Assembly: GCF_051175385.1 (NCBI RefSeq)
Contig: NZ_CP195106.1
Location: 930,001 to 994,000 of the forward strand
Source: Tundrisphaera lichenicola
Lineage (GTDB): Bacteria > Planctomycetota > Planctomycetia > Isosphaerales > Isosphaeraceae
Reading direction: 5' to 3'
DNA length: 64,000 bases
Positions within the stretch are counted from its first letter, which is position 1. The number at the start of each line of letters is the position of its first letter. The position numbers and the translations under genes were made by a program. Positions 42,119 to 51,591 of this stretch are shown one piece after another. Below the pieces are notes generated by a model. The model did not search any database, had not been told where the DNA came from, and was given only the letters and a program-made list of their open reading frames with translations.

Positions 42119-43048
42119 CTAATTCACGATCCCCTTGGTGATCATCATGAACACTTCTTCGAGGCTCAGTTCCTCCTCGGCGAATGAGTGGACTCCGATC
42201 CCGCTGGTCATCAGTCGGCCGAGGAGTCTGGCGAGATCCTCTTCCTGGCCGTGGAATTCGGCGGTGATGGTGTGGTCGTAGGTCTCGACCGTCTTCACGC
42301 CCGACTCGTCGCGGAGGAGCGCGACGGCGTGGTCGGTGGTCTCGTCGAGGACCCGGACCTTGAGGACCCGGTGGGCCCGGAGCTGCCGGGTGATGTCCTG
42401 GATGCTGCCGGCGGCCAGGAGCTTGCCCCGCTCGATGATCCCGATCGAGGTGCAGAAGTCGGCCAGCTCGGAGAGGATGTGGCTGGAGACGAGGATCGTC
42501 TTGCCCATCCCCCGAAGCTCGGTCAACAGCGCCTTCATTTCGAGCCGGGCTCGCGGGTCGAGGCCCGAGGCGGGCTCGTCGAGGATCAAAACGGGCGGGT
42601 CGTGGACCAGCGTCTTGGCCAGGCAGAGCCGCTGCTTCATCCCCTTGGAGAGGCCGTTGACGTAATCGTCGCGCTTGTGGGTCAGGTCCAGGAGTTCGAG
42701 GACCTGGCCGATGATCTTCTTCCGGTAGGCACGGGGGATCTCGTAGGCCACGGCGAAGAAGTCGAGGAACTCCCAGACCTTCATGCCGTCGTAGACGCCG
42801 AAGTCGTCGGGCATGAATCCGATGACCTTGCGGACGGCCATCGGGTCATCGACGACCGAGTGGCCCCCGACGAACCCCTCGCCCGAGGTGGGGCGGAGAA
42901 GGGTGGCGAGGAACCGGATGGTCGTGCTCTTGCCCGCGCCGTTGGGGCCGATGAAGCCGAAGACCTCCCCCTTGCCGATCGACAGGTTGAGATCGTCGAC
43001 GGCCACGAACTCGCCGTACCGCTTGGTGAAGTGGCTCACCTCGATCAT
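42119..43048 (-). CDS. ABC transporter ATP-binding protein
   Basis: Walker A GPNGAGKST (residues 34-42), Q-loop-like VIGFMPDDFGVYDGM, ABC signature LSKGMKQR (133-140), Walker B ILDEP with Asp157-Glu158, and the H-loop ILVSSHILSEL are all intact. The C-terminal 70 residues resemble the regulatory extension of ABC-2 exporter ATPases. It should energise the permease encoded downstream. It overlaps the upstream membrane protein gene by four bases (ATGA), so it is translationally coupled. The transported substrate is unknown; the architecture is similar to gliding or copper/nitrous-type ABC-2 exporters. Confidence 0.93.
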   Translation of the reverse strand: MIEVSHFTKRYGEFVAVDDLNLSIGKGEVFGFIGPNGAGKSTTIRFLATLLRPTSGEGFVGGHSVVDDPMAVRKVIGFMPDDFGVYDGMKVWEFLDFFAVAYEIPRAYRKKIIGQVLELLDLTHKRDDYVNGLSKGMKQRLCLAKTLVHDPPVLILDEPASGLDPRARLEMKALLTELRGMGKTILVSSHILSELADFCTSIGIIERGKLLAAGSIQDITRQLRAHRVLKVRVLDETTDHAVALLRDESGVKTVETYDHTITAEFHGQEEDLARLLGRLMTSGIGVHSFAEEELSLEEVFMMITKGIVN

Positions 43049-45732
43049 GGACGGGGAATCTCCGGTTCGTTCGAGTTCGGGTCGGTCGGAGGAGCTTCCG
43101 GATCTGGGTTGGATGGGACTTGCGGGACGGGAGCGGGGGCGGGAACCACGATCGTCGCACCCCCGCCCATCCCCGGCAGGCCGGGCATCCCCCGGCCGCC
43201 CCGGAACATCTGGTTCGGATCGGGCGCGGGGATCGGCGGCTCGGCCGGGGGCTTCTCCTGACCCTGGGCCAGGGCGAAGTACCGGGGCGAGGCCGGGTCG
43301 AGCAGGGGCGCGGGCCGGAGATGAGCGACGACCAGGGTGAACCCCCGGAGCCGGTCGACCGGCGGTTCGATGGTCTGGCCGGGGAGTGGCTTGCTCGCCC
43401 AGCCGATCAACCGGAGTTCCCCCACTTCCTCGGGCCGGGTGGCGATCGTCCGGCTCAGGAGGAGGTCGAGGAACGGGCCGGGCTCCAACTGGCCCACGCC
43501 GGCCGAAGTCTGAGGCTCGACCTCATCGAGCGTCCCCAGCGGCACCTTGCCCCCGGCGGGGATGGCCCCGATCGAGACGGCCTGCAGCTTATCGTCTTCG
43601 CGGCCTGGTCGCAGTTCCACGACCCAGGCATCGTTGATGTCGAGCCCGCTTTCATTGACGATCGACCGAGGGCCTTCCCCCTCCGGCGAGAGCGTGATCG
43701 TCCCGGGCAGGCTAGCCATCTGCTCGGCCCGGTAGAGGGCCAGGCTCCGGGGCTGGACCTGGAACCCGGTCAGGGCCGGGAACGGCAGGCTCTGGAAGCT
43801 CGACTGGGCCGCCTCCTCGCCGCGGAGCGCGCGGCCGGTCGAGAGCGGGAGCGCCAGCGCCGTCGGGTCGTTGGGGTAGGAGATCGAGAACTGGACGCGG
43901 CCGGTCGAGTAGACCGAGCCGAATCGGCTGAGATGGCCCCTCGGGTAATCGCCGTGGGTTTCAAGGAGGTCGATCTCATCGGACGAGGAGTCATAACCCA
44001 CGTCGTAGGCGGCGGCCCGCTCGACCCCGATGGCGAAGGCCAGCGAGATCAACGGGACCACCACCCAGGCCCACTCGCGTCGGCCGATCAGGTAGCGGCA
44101 GACCAGATAGTTGAGCGGGACCAGCGCGAGGATATAGGCCAGGATCACCTTCAGGACGAACGCCCGGCCGGGGATCTCGATGCCCGAGGCTTGCTCCAGC
44201 TTCTCCCGGCTCAGCATGGGCAGGGCCGAGGTGTCGATCCACTCGCCGACGGGGACCTCGTACTCGGTCTGTCCGTTGGGAGGGGGCGTGTAGAACGGGC
44301 TGGGCGGGGTGGTGGCGGTTTGCCCTTCATCCTCGACGACCTTGCGAGCCGGCGCCCCCAGGTCTCGCGAGAGGTAGCGGACCCCGGTCAGGTCGGGCCC
44401 TTGCAGGAAGCCATACCGGGGGGGTAGGAACTCGCCCACGGCGTTTCGCTGCATCGCCTGGGCCACCGGCTCCTCGGGCCTCCGGAGGACGACCCGGCGG
44501 ACCAGGGTATCGTAGCCGGGCCAGCCGAGGAGGTCGGGATCGGTCAGGCCGACCGCAAGCATCAGGACCCGGCCCCGGCCCACGCGCCACTCCACGCCCA
44601 GGGGAGGGTCTTCGGGGCCACCCAGGGGGATCTCGGTGGCTCCCGGTTTGGCCTTCAGGGCGGCGATGAACAGGGGCTTCTTCTCCGTGGAAGGAATCGG
44701 GGCGGGATCGCGATAGCGTCGGCCCACGAGCTTCCAGCCTTCCAGCCAGTCGATGTTCGAGGCGATCGGGTCGTCCGGGTCGTGGTCGGCCGTCGGGGGC
44801 GGATAGGCATTGCTGAGCGCCTTGAGATCGGCCCCCGACCGCATCACGTTCTCGCCGGAGGGCTCGGCCGGCAGGTAGGGGGCCAGGAAGCTCTCGCGGA
44901 GCGGGGCGAAGCTCGGGCCGGCACCCCCGACGATAACGAGCTGGCCGCCCCAGTGGAGCCAGTCGAGCATCGCTTGCTGCTGGCCCACGCCCAGCAGTTC
45001 GGGCGAGAGGCCGTCCCAGATCACGTGGCTGATCGCCGACCAGGTCAGAGGATGGGCGGAGAGATACGGCTTGTCGGGCTCCAGCGGCAGGACCATCCGA
45101 TAATACCGCTGCTTCTCCAGCAGGAGCGGGTCATCGCGACGGGCCACCGACGGCAACGAGGCATGGAACTGCGACCATCGGGCGTATGGGTCATTCGGGT
45201 CCTTCGAGAGGACCACGACCATCTGCTGGTGGGGTTCGAGGGTCCGGAGCGAGGCGGGCCATTCGATGTCCTCGCGGATCGCCTCGGGCCGGACCAGCTG
45301 GATCCCCAGTTCCTTGGGGATGAGGGGGAGGAAGATCGGCAGGGTTAGCCGCACCCGCTGCCCTTTGATCAGCCGGGCGTCGCGGCGATAGAACATCTCG
45401 TGGGGCTGGTCGGCCAGCCCGACCGGACGGGTCACCAGCGACCCCTCGTAGTCGTCGTGATTGGCCCGCATCTCCAGCGCCGCCATCGCCCAGTGATTCG
45501 CCTTCAGGTAGGGCAAGATGTCGTTGGGGAGGATTTGCGACCGGAAGACCTCGATCGGCGCGCGAAGCTTGTCCTTCTTCAGCTCTTCGAGCTTCTCCGG
45601 GTCGGTCAGGATCTTGCTGAGCGGGTCGGTCGCATCCCCCTGGCCCAGCGCCGCGGAGGTCGGCACCAGGATCGCGACGGCAAACATCAGGGCAAATGCT
45701 CTGATGCGGGACGGGAGGCCGGGTTGATTCAC
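43045..45732 (-). CDS. Large membrane protein, first gene of the ABC operon, 895 aa
   Basis: A signal peptide (about 1-29, FALMFAVAILVPTSAALG) and a large extracytoplasmic region containing 'AMLDWLHWGGQLVIVGGAG' and 'GRGRVLMLAVGLTDPDL', typical of GATase-1-like domains in planctomycete membrane proteins. Two hydrophobic segments follow (about 525-575, VLKVILAYILALVPLNYLV and WVVVPLISLAFAIGV), then a beta-rich C-terminal part and a Pro/Gly/Met-rich tail. It starts the three-gene operon with the ATPase and permease and resembles accessory proteins of ABC-2 exporters in which the auxiliary subunit carries such a domain. Substrate unknown. Confidence 0.82.
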   Translation of the reverse strand: MNQPGLPSRIRAFALMFAVAILVPTSAALGQGDATDPLSKILTDPEKLEELKKDKLRAPIEVFRSQILPNDILPYLKANHWAMAALEMRANHDDYEGSLVTRPVGLADQPHEMFYRRDARLIKGQRVRLTLPIFLPLIPKELGIQLVRPEAIREDIEWPASLRTLEPHQQMVVVLSKDPNDPYARWSQFHASLPSVARRDDPLLLEKQRYYRMVLPLEPDKPYLSAHPLTWSAISHVIWDGLSPELLGVGQQQAMLDWLHWGGQLVIVGGAGPSFAPLRESFLAPYLPAEPSGENVMRSGADLKALSNAYPPPTADHDPDDPIASNIDWLEGWKLVGRRYRDPAPIPSTEKKPLFIAALKAKPGATEIPLGGPEDPPLGVEWRVGRGRVLMLAVGLTDPDLLGWPGYDTLVRRVVLRRPEEPVAQAMQRNAVGEFLPPRYGFLQGPDLTGVRYLSRDLGAPARKVVEDEGQTATTPPSPFYTPPPNGQTEYEVPVGEWIDTSALPMLSREKLEQASGIEIPGRAFVLKVILAYILALVPLNYLVCRYLIGRREWAWVVVPLISLAFAIGVERAAAYDVGYDSSSDEIDLLETHGDYPRGHLSRFGSVYSTGRVQFSISYPNDPTALALPLSTGRALRGEEAAQSSFQSLPFPALTGFQVQPRSLALYRAEQMASLPGTITLSPEGEGPRSIVNESGLDINDAWVVELRPGREDDKLQAVSIGAIPAGGKVPLGTLDEVEPQTSAGVGQLEPGPFLDLLLSRTIATRPEEVGELRLIGWASKPLPGQTIEPPVDRLRGFTLVVAHLRPAPLLDPASPRYFALAQGQEKPPAEPPIPAPDPNQMFRGGRGMPGLPGMGGGATIVVPAPAPVPQVPSNPDPEAPPTDPNSNEPEIPRP

Positions 45733-45941
45733 GTCGAAGACCCTCTGAGGACCCGGTCGGCGGGGAACGGGCGTCGGGCGACGAGCTGGGGCGATCGCTC
45801 CATCGAGATCAGTCTAACCCGCCCGGCCGGATCGAAGGAAGTCCCGACTCCCCGCGAATCCGAAAGAATTGGTCGAACGGTGGGCCGCAACCTGTCGGCT
45901 CGACTGGCTCGCCCTCTATGTATGGCCGAGATCATCGTACT

Positions 45942-45955
45942 ATTGCAACGACAAT
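45942..45955. promoter_or_regulatory. Candidate operator upstream of the XylR-like gene
   Basis: In an AT-rich pocket of an otherwise GC-rich spacer, ATTG and CAAT flank six bases (ATTGCAACGACAAT), about 70 bases before the regulator's start. The symmetry suits a dimeric regulator, perhaps self-binding, but such short palindromes are common, so it is only a candidate. Confidence 0.2.
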
Positions 45956-46025
45956 TATCTTGATTGATGATGGTGGCGTGCGGGGTCGTTGCCGAACCTG
46001 GGTCGTTCGGGGTCGAGGAGGCCGG

Positions 46026-47180
46026 ATGGCGCGCCGTCGAAGGGTGGCACTGATCGTCGAGACTTCCAGCGCCTATGGCCGGCGGATCCTCCGGGGGATC
46101 CGCCGCTATGTCCACACCCATCAGTCGTGGTCGATTTTCCTGGAGCAGCGGTCGTTGACCAGCCGCCCTCCTCAATGGCTGGAGGACTGGGACGGCGATG
46201 GGATCATCTCCCGGAGCACGACCCGGCCGCTGGTCGAGGCCGTCAGCCGGTCGAGGACACCCCTGGTCGACCTGACCGACCGCTACGGGCCGTCCGTCTT
46301 CCCCCAGGTCTGGTCGGACGACCGGGCCATCGCCGAGCTGGGCTTCGAGCATCTGGCCGAGCGCGGATTCCGCCGGTTCGCCTTCTGCGGGTTCGCCCGC
46401 GAGTCGTGGTCGACTCGCCGCCAGGAGGAGTTCGTCGCGGCCGTGACGCGGCACGGCGAGAACTGCCGGACTTACGAATCCCACTGGTTCGGCAAGGACG
46501 CGGACCCCTGGGAGGACGAACAGAAGCGGATGATGGCCTGGCTGGGCGAACTCCCCCGGCCGATCGGGATCATGGTCTGCAACGACTTCCGGGGCCAGCA
46601 CGTCCTGGACGCCTGCAGCCGGATGGGCCTGGCGGTGCCCGAGGAAGTGGCCGTCATCGGGGTCGATGATGAGGAGGAGATCTGCGAGCTTTGCGACCCG
46701 CCGCTCACCAGCATCGTCCCGAATGCCGAGCTGGTCGGATACCGAGGCGCCGAGCTCCTCGATCGCCTGATGTCCGGCGGCGAGGCCGAGTCGCCCCTGC
46801 AAATCATCGCGCCGCTGGGCGTGACCAGCCGCCAGTCGACCGACGTCCTGGCCATCGACGACCCCGAGGTCGCCGCGGCGGTCCGCTACATCCGCGAGCA
46901 TGCCTGCCGGGGGGCGGTCGTCGAGGACATCCTGGAGCACGTCCCGATCTCGCGGAGCATCCTCGAGCGCAGATTCCGCAAGGTCCTCGACTGCTCGCCC
47001 CAGGGGATGATCCGCCGGACCCAGCTCAAGCGGGTCAAGCAACTCCTCATCGACACCGACCTCCCCTTGCTCAAGATCAGCGAGCTGGCGGGATTCAAGC
47101 ATCACGAGCACATGTGCACGGTCTTCAAGCGCGAGGTCGGCGAATCGCCCGGCGTCTATCGTCGGAAGGCGCAGAAGTGA
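46026..47180 (+). CDS. XylR-like regulator: sugar-binding domain plus AraC HTH
   Basis: GAGGAGG five bases upstream supports the ATG at 46026. The N-terminal two-thirds have the LacI/PBP1-type ligand-binding fold (RVALIVETSSAYGRRILRGI, GFEHLAERGFRRFAFCGF, GIMVCNDFRGQHVLDAC, VAVIGVDDEEEICEL). The C-terminal 100 residues are an AraC-type double helix-turn-helix (VEDILEHVPISRSILERRF and 'LKISELAGFKHHEHMCTVFKREVGESP'). This is the XylR architecture, regulators of sugar catabolism. The ligand is unknown. No sugar catabolic gene lies downstream; the next gene, serA, is convergent. Length 384 aa is normal. Confidence 0.92.
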   Translation: MARRRRVALIVETSSAYGRRILRGIRRYVHTHQSWSIFLEQRSLTSRPPQWLEDWDGDGIISRSTTRPLVEAVSRSRTPLVDLTDRYGPSVFPQVWSDDRAIAELGFEHLAERGFRRFAFCGFARESWSTRRQEEFVAAVTRHGENCRTYESHWFGKDADPWEDEQKRMMAWLGELPRPIGIMVCNDFRGQHVLDACSRMGLAVPEEVAVIGVDDEEEICELCDPPLTSIVPNAELVGYRGAELLDRLMSGGEAESPLQIIAPLGVTSRQSTDVLAIDDPEVAAAVRYIREHACRGAVVEDILEHVPISRSILERRFRKVLDCSPQGMIRRTQLKRVKQLLIDTDLPLLKISELAGFKHHEHMCTVFKREVGESPGVYRRKAQK

Positions 47181-47212
47181 CGGCACGATCCCCGATGGAT
47201 GGCCGATGATCG

Positions 47213-47244
47213 GGGCCGGACCCGTCATGGGGCGGGTCCGGCCC
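47213..47244. terminator. Strong stem-loop after the XylR-like gene
   Basis: A perfect 12-bp stem, GGGCCGGACCCG and CGGGTCCGGCCC, with an 8-base loop, followed by TTCGAT on the plus strand, lies 33 bases beyond the regulator's stop codon and 46 bases before the end of serA. It may serve both convergent genes. Confidence 0.65.
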
Positions 47245-47289
47245 TTCGATCGACCGTCAGATTCTTGACCGCGGATCAGGCCCGAGGGC

Positions 47290-48924
47290 TCAGCCGGCCA
47301 GCCAGGGCGGGACGGCCCCGGCCTCGGGCAGCGCGATCAGGCTGACGCTGAGGATGTCGGGGTGGGCCTTCACCTCGTCGAGGGCCTCCTGCGAGGGGAC
47401 GGCATCGAGGTTCACCACCCCGATGGCGTGGCCCCCGGGCTTCTCTCGGCCGACGTTCATCTGGGCGATGTTCACCCCGTGGCGGCCGAAGGTGGTCCCG
47501 ATGAAGCCGATCAGGCCGGGCCGGTCGTTGTGGGTGAAGATCAGGAGATGGCCGTCGAGGTGGGCATCGAGCCGGTAAGGCCCGATCCGCACCAGGCGGA
47601 CGAATTCCTTGCCGAAGAGGGTCCCGGCCGCGACGTAGGTCTTCTCGTCGGTGGTGACCTCGGCCTGGATCAGGGTGCCGAAGTCGCCGGGATCGCTGGA
47701 GATCTCCTCGACGATCGAGATGCCCCGCTCCTTGGCGAGGATCTCGGCATTGACCAGGTTAACCGGCTCGTCGAGCGCGGCCTCCATCCAGCCGGCGGCG
47801 AAGCTGGCGGTGATCAGCCTGGTGTTCTTGCCGGCCACCTCGCCCCGATAGCGGAGCGTGGCCTGCTTGACCGAGCCCCGATCCATCTGGGCGTGGAGCA
47901 TGCCCAGGCGTCGGCTGAGGTCGAGGTAGAGCCGGATCTCGTCCAGCTCGGCCTTCTCCAGCGAGGGCATGTTCACGGCGAAACGGACCCGGCCGGTCGA
48001 GAAGAAGTCGACCAGGAGCCGCGAGGCCTCCAGCGCCACGTTGAGCTGGGCCTCCTCGGTCGAGGCGGCCAGGTGGGGCGTGACCAGGACCTTGGGGTGC
48101 ATCACCAGCGGGAGCCCCGCGGGCGGGGGCTCGGGCTCGAAGACATCCACCGCCGCTCCCGCGACATGCCCCTTGTCCAGGGCCTCGATCAGCGCGGCCT
48201 CGTCGATCAGGCCCCCTCGGGCGCAGTTGATCAGGCGGACGCCCGGCTTCATCTTGGCCAGCTCGTCGGCACCGATCAGGTTCCGGGTCTCGGCCGAGAG
48301 CGGGGTGTGAATCGTGATGTAATCACACCGGCCCCAGAGGTCGTCGAGCCGGGCGACCGACTCGACCCCGAGGGTGAGGGCCTTCTCGGCCGAGAGGAAG
48401 GGATCGTAGCCGACCACCTTCATGTCGAAGCCCAGGGCTCGCTTGGCAACGGCCAGGCCCACGCGACCCAGGCCGACCACGCCCAAGGTCTTCCCTTCGA
48501 CCTGAGTCCCGGTGTACTTGCTCCGGTCCCATCGGCCGGCCTTGAGGCTCTCGCAGGCCGGGGCGACGTTCCGCGAGAGGGCCAGCAGCAGGGCCATCGT
48601 GTGCTCGGCGGTCGAGATGGTGTTCCCGCCGGGCGTGTTCATCACGACGATCCCCTGGCGGGTCGCCGAGGCCGCGTCGATGTTGTCCACGCCGGCCCCG
48701 GCCCGGACGATCGCCTTCAGGCGGGGCTGATCCTTGAGGACTTCGGCCGTCAGCTGCGTCCCCGACCGGATCACGATCCCGTCGGCCTCGGCCAGGGCCG
48801 CGCGGAGCGCGGGGATGTCGGTCGCGATCTTGGTGTTGACCACCACTTCCAGCCCCGAATCCGCCCGGAGCAAGGCCAGCCCTTCCTCGGGCAGTTTGTC
48901 CGTCACCAACACGCGATGCGCCAC
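47290..48924 (-). CDS. serA: D-3-phosphoglycerate dehydrogenase
   Basis: Catalyses oxidation of 3-phosphoglycerate to 3-phosphohydroxypyruvate, the first step of serine synthesis. The NAD-binding motif GLGRVG is at 151-156; catalytic Arg236 (CARGG), Glu263 (VFEPEP) and His284 (TPHLAAST) form the usual triad. An intervening ASB-type domain (about 300-450) and a C-terminal ACT domain (about 470-544, LIFTHNDRPGLIGFIGTTFG) match the long type of PGDH, suggesting serine feedback. At 544 aa the length is usual for this type. It is the last gene of a serC / aminotransferase / serA run. Confidence 0.95.
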   Translation of the reverse strand: MAHRVLVTDKLPEEGLALLRADSGLEVVVNTKIATDIPALRAALAEADGIVIRSGTQLTAEVLKDQPRLKAIVRAGAGVDNIDAASATRQGIVVMNTPGGNTISTAEHTMALLLALSRNVAPACESLKAGRWDRSKYTGTQVEGKTLGVVGLGRVGLAVAKRALGFDMKVVGYDPFLSAEKALTLGVESVARLDDLWGRCDYITIHTPLSAETRNLIGADELAKMKPGVRLINCARGGLIDEAALIEALDKGHVAGAAVDVFEPEPPPAGLPLVMHPKVLVTPHLAASTEEAQLNVALEASRLLVDFFSTGRVRFAVNMPSLEKAELDEIRLYLDLSRRLGMLHAQMDRGSVKQATLRYRGEVAGKNTRLITASFAAGWMEAALDEPVNLVNAEILAKERGISIVEEISSDPGDFGTLIQAEVTTDEKTYVAAGTLFGKEFVRLVRIGPYRLDAHLDGHLLIFTHNDRPGLIGFIGTTFGRHGVNIAQMNVGREKPGGHAIGVVNLDAVPSQEALDEVKAHPDILSVSLIALPEAGAVPPWLAG

Positions 48925-48967
48925 GATGCAAGGCTCCTAAAAAAATGGCCGTCGACTCATCCCAGAA

Positions 48968-50128
48968 TCAGGATAGTTCGGCGGCCGGGAGGGCTCGACC
49001 CATCAAGACCCACTGGGCGGCCGAGACGGCCGCGCCAGGTTCGATATCCCGGCCCAGGTCATCCAGGACCATCTCCAGCGCGGCCAGGCCGGCCACCACG
49101 TCCAGCTCGTCCATGTAACCCAGGTGCCCGATCCGGAGGATCTGCCCCTTCAGCTTGTCCTGGCCGCCGATGGTGGCGATCCCGAACCGTTCGGCCAGGC
49201 CCGATCGGATCGCGGAGTCGTCCAGACCTTCGGGGATCCGGAAGACCGTCATCCCCTCGGCGGGGCTGGCGCTGAAGAGTTCCAGGCCCAGGGCCTCGAC
49301 GCCCGCCCGGCAGGCCTCGCTCATCCGCCGGTGGCGGTCCCAGACGTTCTCGATCCCCTCGTCCTTGATCCGCCGGAGGGCCACGCGAAGGGCCCCGATC
49401 AGGGTGTGGGCCGGGGTGTAGGGGGTCAGCGAGTCCCGGGCCGCCTTCCTCGCCGCTTTCAGGTTGAAGTAATAGCTGGGCGAGTCGAACGAGTCGATCC
49501 GCTCCCAGGCCCGGGGGCTCACCGCCACGAAGGCCAGGCCGGGCGGCATCATCAGGGCCTTCTGGGAGCCGACGCAGAGGACGTCGATCCCCCAGTCGTC
49601 GGTCCGGCATTCCATCGCCCCGACCCCCGAGATCCCATCCACGACGAACAGGGCGGGACTCTTCGACATGATCCGGCCGATGGCCTCGACCGGGTGCCCG
49701 GTCCCGGTGGAGGTCTCGCTCAGGGTCCCGAAGACGGCCGAGGCGTCGGGGTGCGCCCGGAGCGCGGTCGCGACGGTCTCGGGTTCGACCGGGCGGCCCC
49801 ACTCGGTCGAGAGGACGACCGGCTCGATCCCGAAGGTCCGGCAGAGGACCCCCCATCGCGAGGCGAACCAACCGGCGTCCAGGACGATCGCCTTCCCCCC
49901 GCGAGGCACGGTGTTGACCACCGCCGCTTCCATCGAGCCCGTGCCCGAGGACGTGAGGATCAGGACGTCATTCCGGGTCTGGAAGGCGTAGCGGAGCCCC
50001 TCGACGACCTCGTCGTTCCAGGCCTTCGCCTCGCCCGACCGGTGGTGGATCACCGGGCGCGACAGCTCCAGGAGGACATCCTCCGGGACCGGGGACGGGC
50101 CCGGCGTCATCAGTCGAGGCTTCCTCAT
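48968..50128 (-). CDS. Class-V aminotransferase (serine-glyoxylate/alanine-glyoxylate type)
   Basis: PLP-dependent class-V fold: TPGPSPVPEDVLLEL at the start, Asp164 (FVVDGISGVGAMECRTDDWG) and the Schiff-base lysine Lys190 in VGSQKALMMPPGLAF. The family includes serine-glyoxylate, alanine-glyoxylate and purine-catabolic aminotransferases, and some members act as phosphoserine aminotransferases in archaea and other organisms. Its location, 43 bases upstream of serA and downstream of a true serC, points to serine/glycine metabolism, but its substrate cannot be decided from the sequence. Length 386 aa is normal. Confidence 0.88.
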   Translation of the reverse strand: MRKPRLMTPGPSPVPEDVLLELSRPVIHHRSGEAKAWNDEVVEGLRYAFQTRNDVLILTSSGTGSMEAAVVNTVPRGGKAIVLDAGWFASRWGVLCRTFGIEPVVLSTEWGRPVEPETVATALRAHPDASAVFGTLSETSTGTGHPVEAIGRIMSKSPALFVVDGISGVGAMECRTDDWGIDVLCVGSQKALMMPPGLAFVAVSPRAWERIDSFDSPSYYFNLKAARKAARDSLTPYTPAHTLIGALRVALRRIKDEGIENVWDRHRRMSEACRAGVEALGLELFSASPAEGMTVFRIPEGLDDSAIRSGLAERFGIATIGGQDKLKGQILRIGHLGYMDELDVVAGLAALEMVLDDLGRDIEPGAAVSAAQWVLMGRALPAAELS

Positions 50129-50261
50129 CGGCGATCGACCCCTTCCCGTCGGCCCGGCGGGGGGACCGCCGGACCGGAACGACCAGTCTAACGTCCGGGA
50201 CCGATTCTTGCACCGGTTTCTGGCGGGAGGGGCCTGCCCCGTGAGCTCGATCGATCACTTT

Positions 50262-50293
50262 CTCCCTCCCTCTCCCCGGGGAGAGAGGGAGGA
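50262..50293. repeat. GC-rich inverted repeat between serC and the aminotransferase
   Basis: TCTCCCTCCCTCTCCCC faces GGGGAGAGAGGGAGGA around a CCGG centre in the 190-base spacer between two co-oriented genes. It resembles the arms of the longer inverted repeat at 51592-51711. A transcript-processing or partial termination hairpin is possible. Confidence 0.5.
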
Positions 50294-50318
50294 AGATCGG
50301 CGATCTGGTCCGGTGACC

Positions 50319-51404
50319 TCACCCGTTCTTCTTGGCGAAATCACCCATGAACGAGGCCAGGGCCTGGCAGGCCTCGACGTCGATGGCGTTGTAGATCGAC
50401 GCCCGGATCCCGCCGACGGATCGGTGCCCGGCCAGGCCGACCATCCCGGCCGCCTGGGCCTCGGTGACGAACTGCTTCTCCAGGGCCTCGCTCGGGAGCC
50501 GGAACGTGACGTTCATCTCGGACCGCGAGGCGGGCTCGGCGTGACCCTTGAAGTAGCCACCACTTCCGTCGATCACCCCGTAGAGGATCTCGGCCTTCTG
50601 GGCGTTCCGCCGGGCGACCCCGGGCAGTCCGCCGAGCCCTTCGAGCCACTGGAGGACCAGGTCGAGGACGTAGACGCCGAACATTGGCGGGGTGTTGTAC
50701 AGCGAGTTATTCTTGGCGTGGGTCGAGTACCGGAGCATGGTCGGCACGCCCTTGTTGGCCTTCTCGATCCACGACTCGCGGATCAGGACCACCGTGACGC
50801 CCGACGGCCCGAGGTTCTTCTGGGCCCCGGCGTAAATCAGCGAGAATTTGCCGGCGTCGAACGGGCGAGAGAGGATGTCGCTGCTCATGTCGGCCACCAG
50901 CGGCCGGTCGCCGACCTCGGGGAAGTCGCGGAACTGGACGCCCTGGATCGTCTCGTTCGAGGTCAGGTGGACGTAGGCCGACCCTTCGGTCAGCGAGACC
51001 TCGCCGGTCGAGGGGACCCGCTTGTATCCCCCTTCCTTGGTCGAGGCCGCCAGGTGGGCCTTGCCGAACAGCCCGGCTTCCTCGATCGCCTTCTCGCCCC
51101 ACGAGCCGGTCACGATGTAGTCGGCCGTCCCGTCCTTGGGCAGGAAGTTCATCGGGACGGTGGCGAACTGGCTGGAAGCCCCGCCCTGGACGAACAGGAC
51201 CCGGTAGCCTTCGACCAGACCCAACAGCTTCTTGAAGTTGGCCTCGGCCCGCGTGTTGATCGCCTCGAATTCCTTCGATCGATGGCTCATCTCCATGATC
51301 GACATCCCGCGCCCCTGGTAGTCGCGGAGTTCGGACTGGACCTTCTCCAGCACGGTGGGCGGGAGTGCGGCCGGTCCGGCGTTGAAATTCAGGACTTTGC
51401 TCAT
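50319..51404 (-). CDS. serC: Phosphoserine aminotransferase
   Basis: Second step of serine synthesis (3-phosphohydroxypyruvate to O-phosphoserine) and the equivalent step of pyridoxal phosphate synthesis. The N-terminus NFNAGPAALP and the motifs 'GMSIMEMSHRSKEF', 'LFVQGGASSQFATVPMNFL', the PLP-binding lysine Lys196 in IYAGAQKNLGPSG, and the C-terminal HRSVGGIRASIYNA are all typical of SerC. The start ATG at 51404 (MSKVLNFNAG) was chosen over a 46-residue longer frame because SerC proteins begin at this motif. Length 361 aa matches the family. Confidence 0.95.
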   Translation of the reverse strand: MSKVLNFNAGPAALPPTVLEKVQSELRDYQGRGMSIMEMSHRSKEFEAINTRAEANFKKLLGLVEGYRVLFVQGGASSQFATVPMNFLPKDGTADYIVTGSWGEKAIEEAGLFGKAHLAASTKEGGYKRVPSTGEVSLTEGSAYVHLTSNETIQGVQFRDFPEVGDRPLVADMSSDILSRPFDAGKFSLIYAGAQKNLGPSGVTVVLIRESWIEKANKGVPTMLRYSTHAKNNSLYNTPPMFGVYVLDLVLQWLEGLGGLPGVARRNAQKAEILYGVIDGSGGYFKGHAEPASRSEMNVTFRLPSEALEKQFVTEAQAAGMVGLAGHRSVGGIRASIYNAIDVEACQALASFMGDFAKKNG

Positions 51405-51591
51405 CGATCGATCCCTACTAAATGGAGAGGCAAATGGTCCGGCGTTGGACCGCATTGGTGGAGGAATTTCGCCGGTTCGATCCCGGCCATGAGAGTGGAT
51501 TCCCGCCCGGTTGACAAGACCGGTCGGGTCGGGGGAGGCCACAGGGGTGTTCCCGGGATCCTCGGGCTTTACCTCCGTTGAAGCCCTTCGC

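Noticed and set aside
50262..50293. Amino-acid-responsive riboswitch between serC and the aminotransferase
   Set aside because: Only a simple GC-rich hairpin is visible; no glycine or SAM-type conserved sequences.
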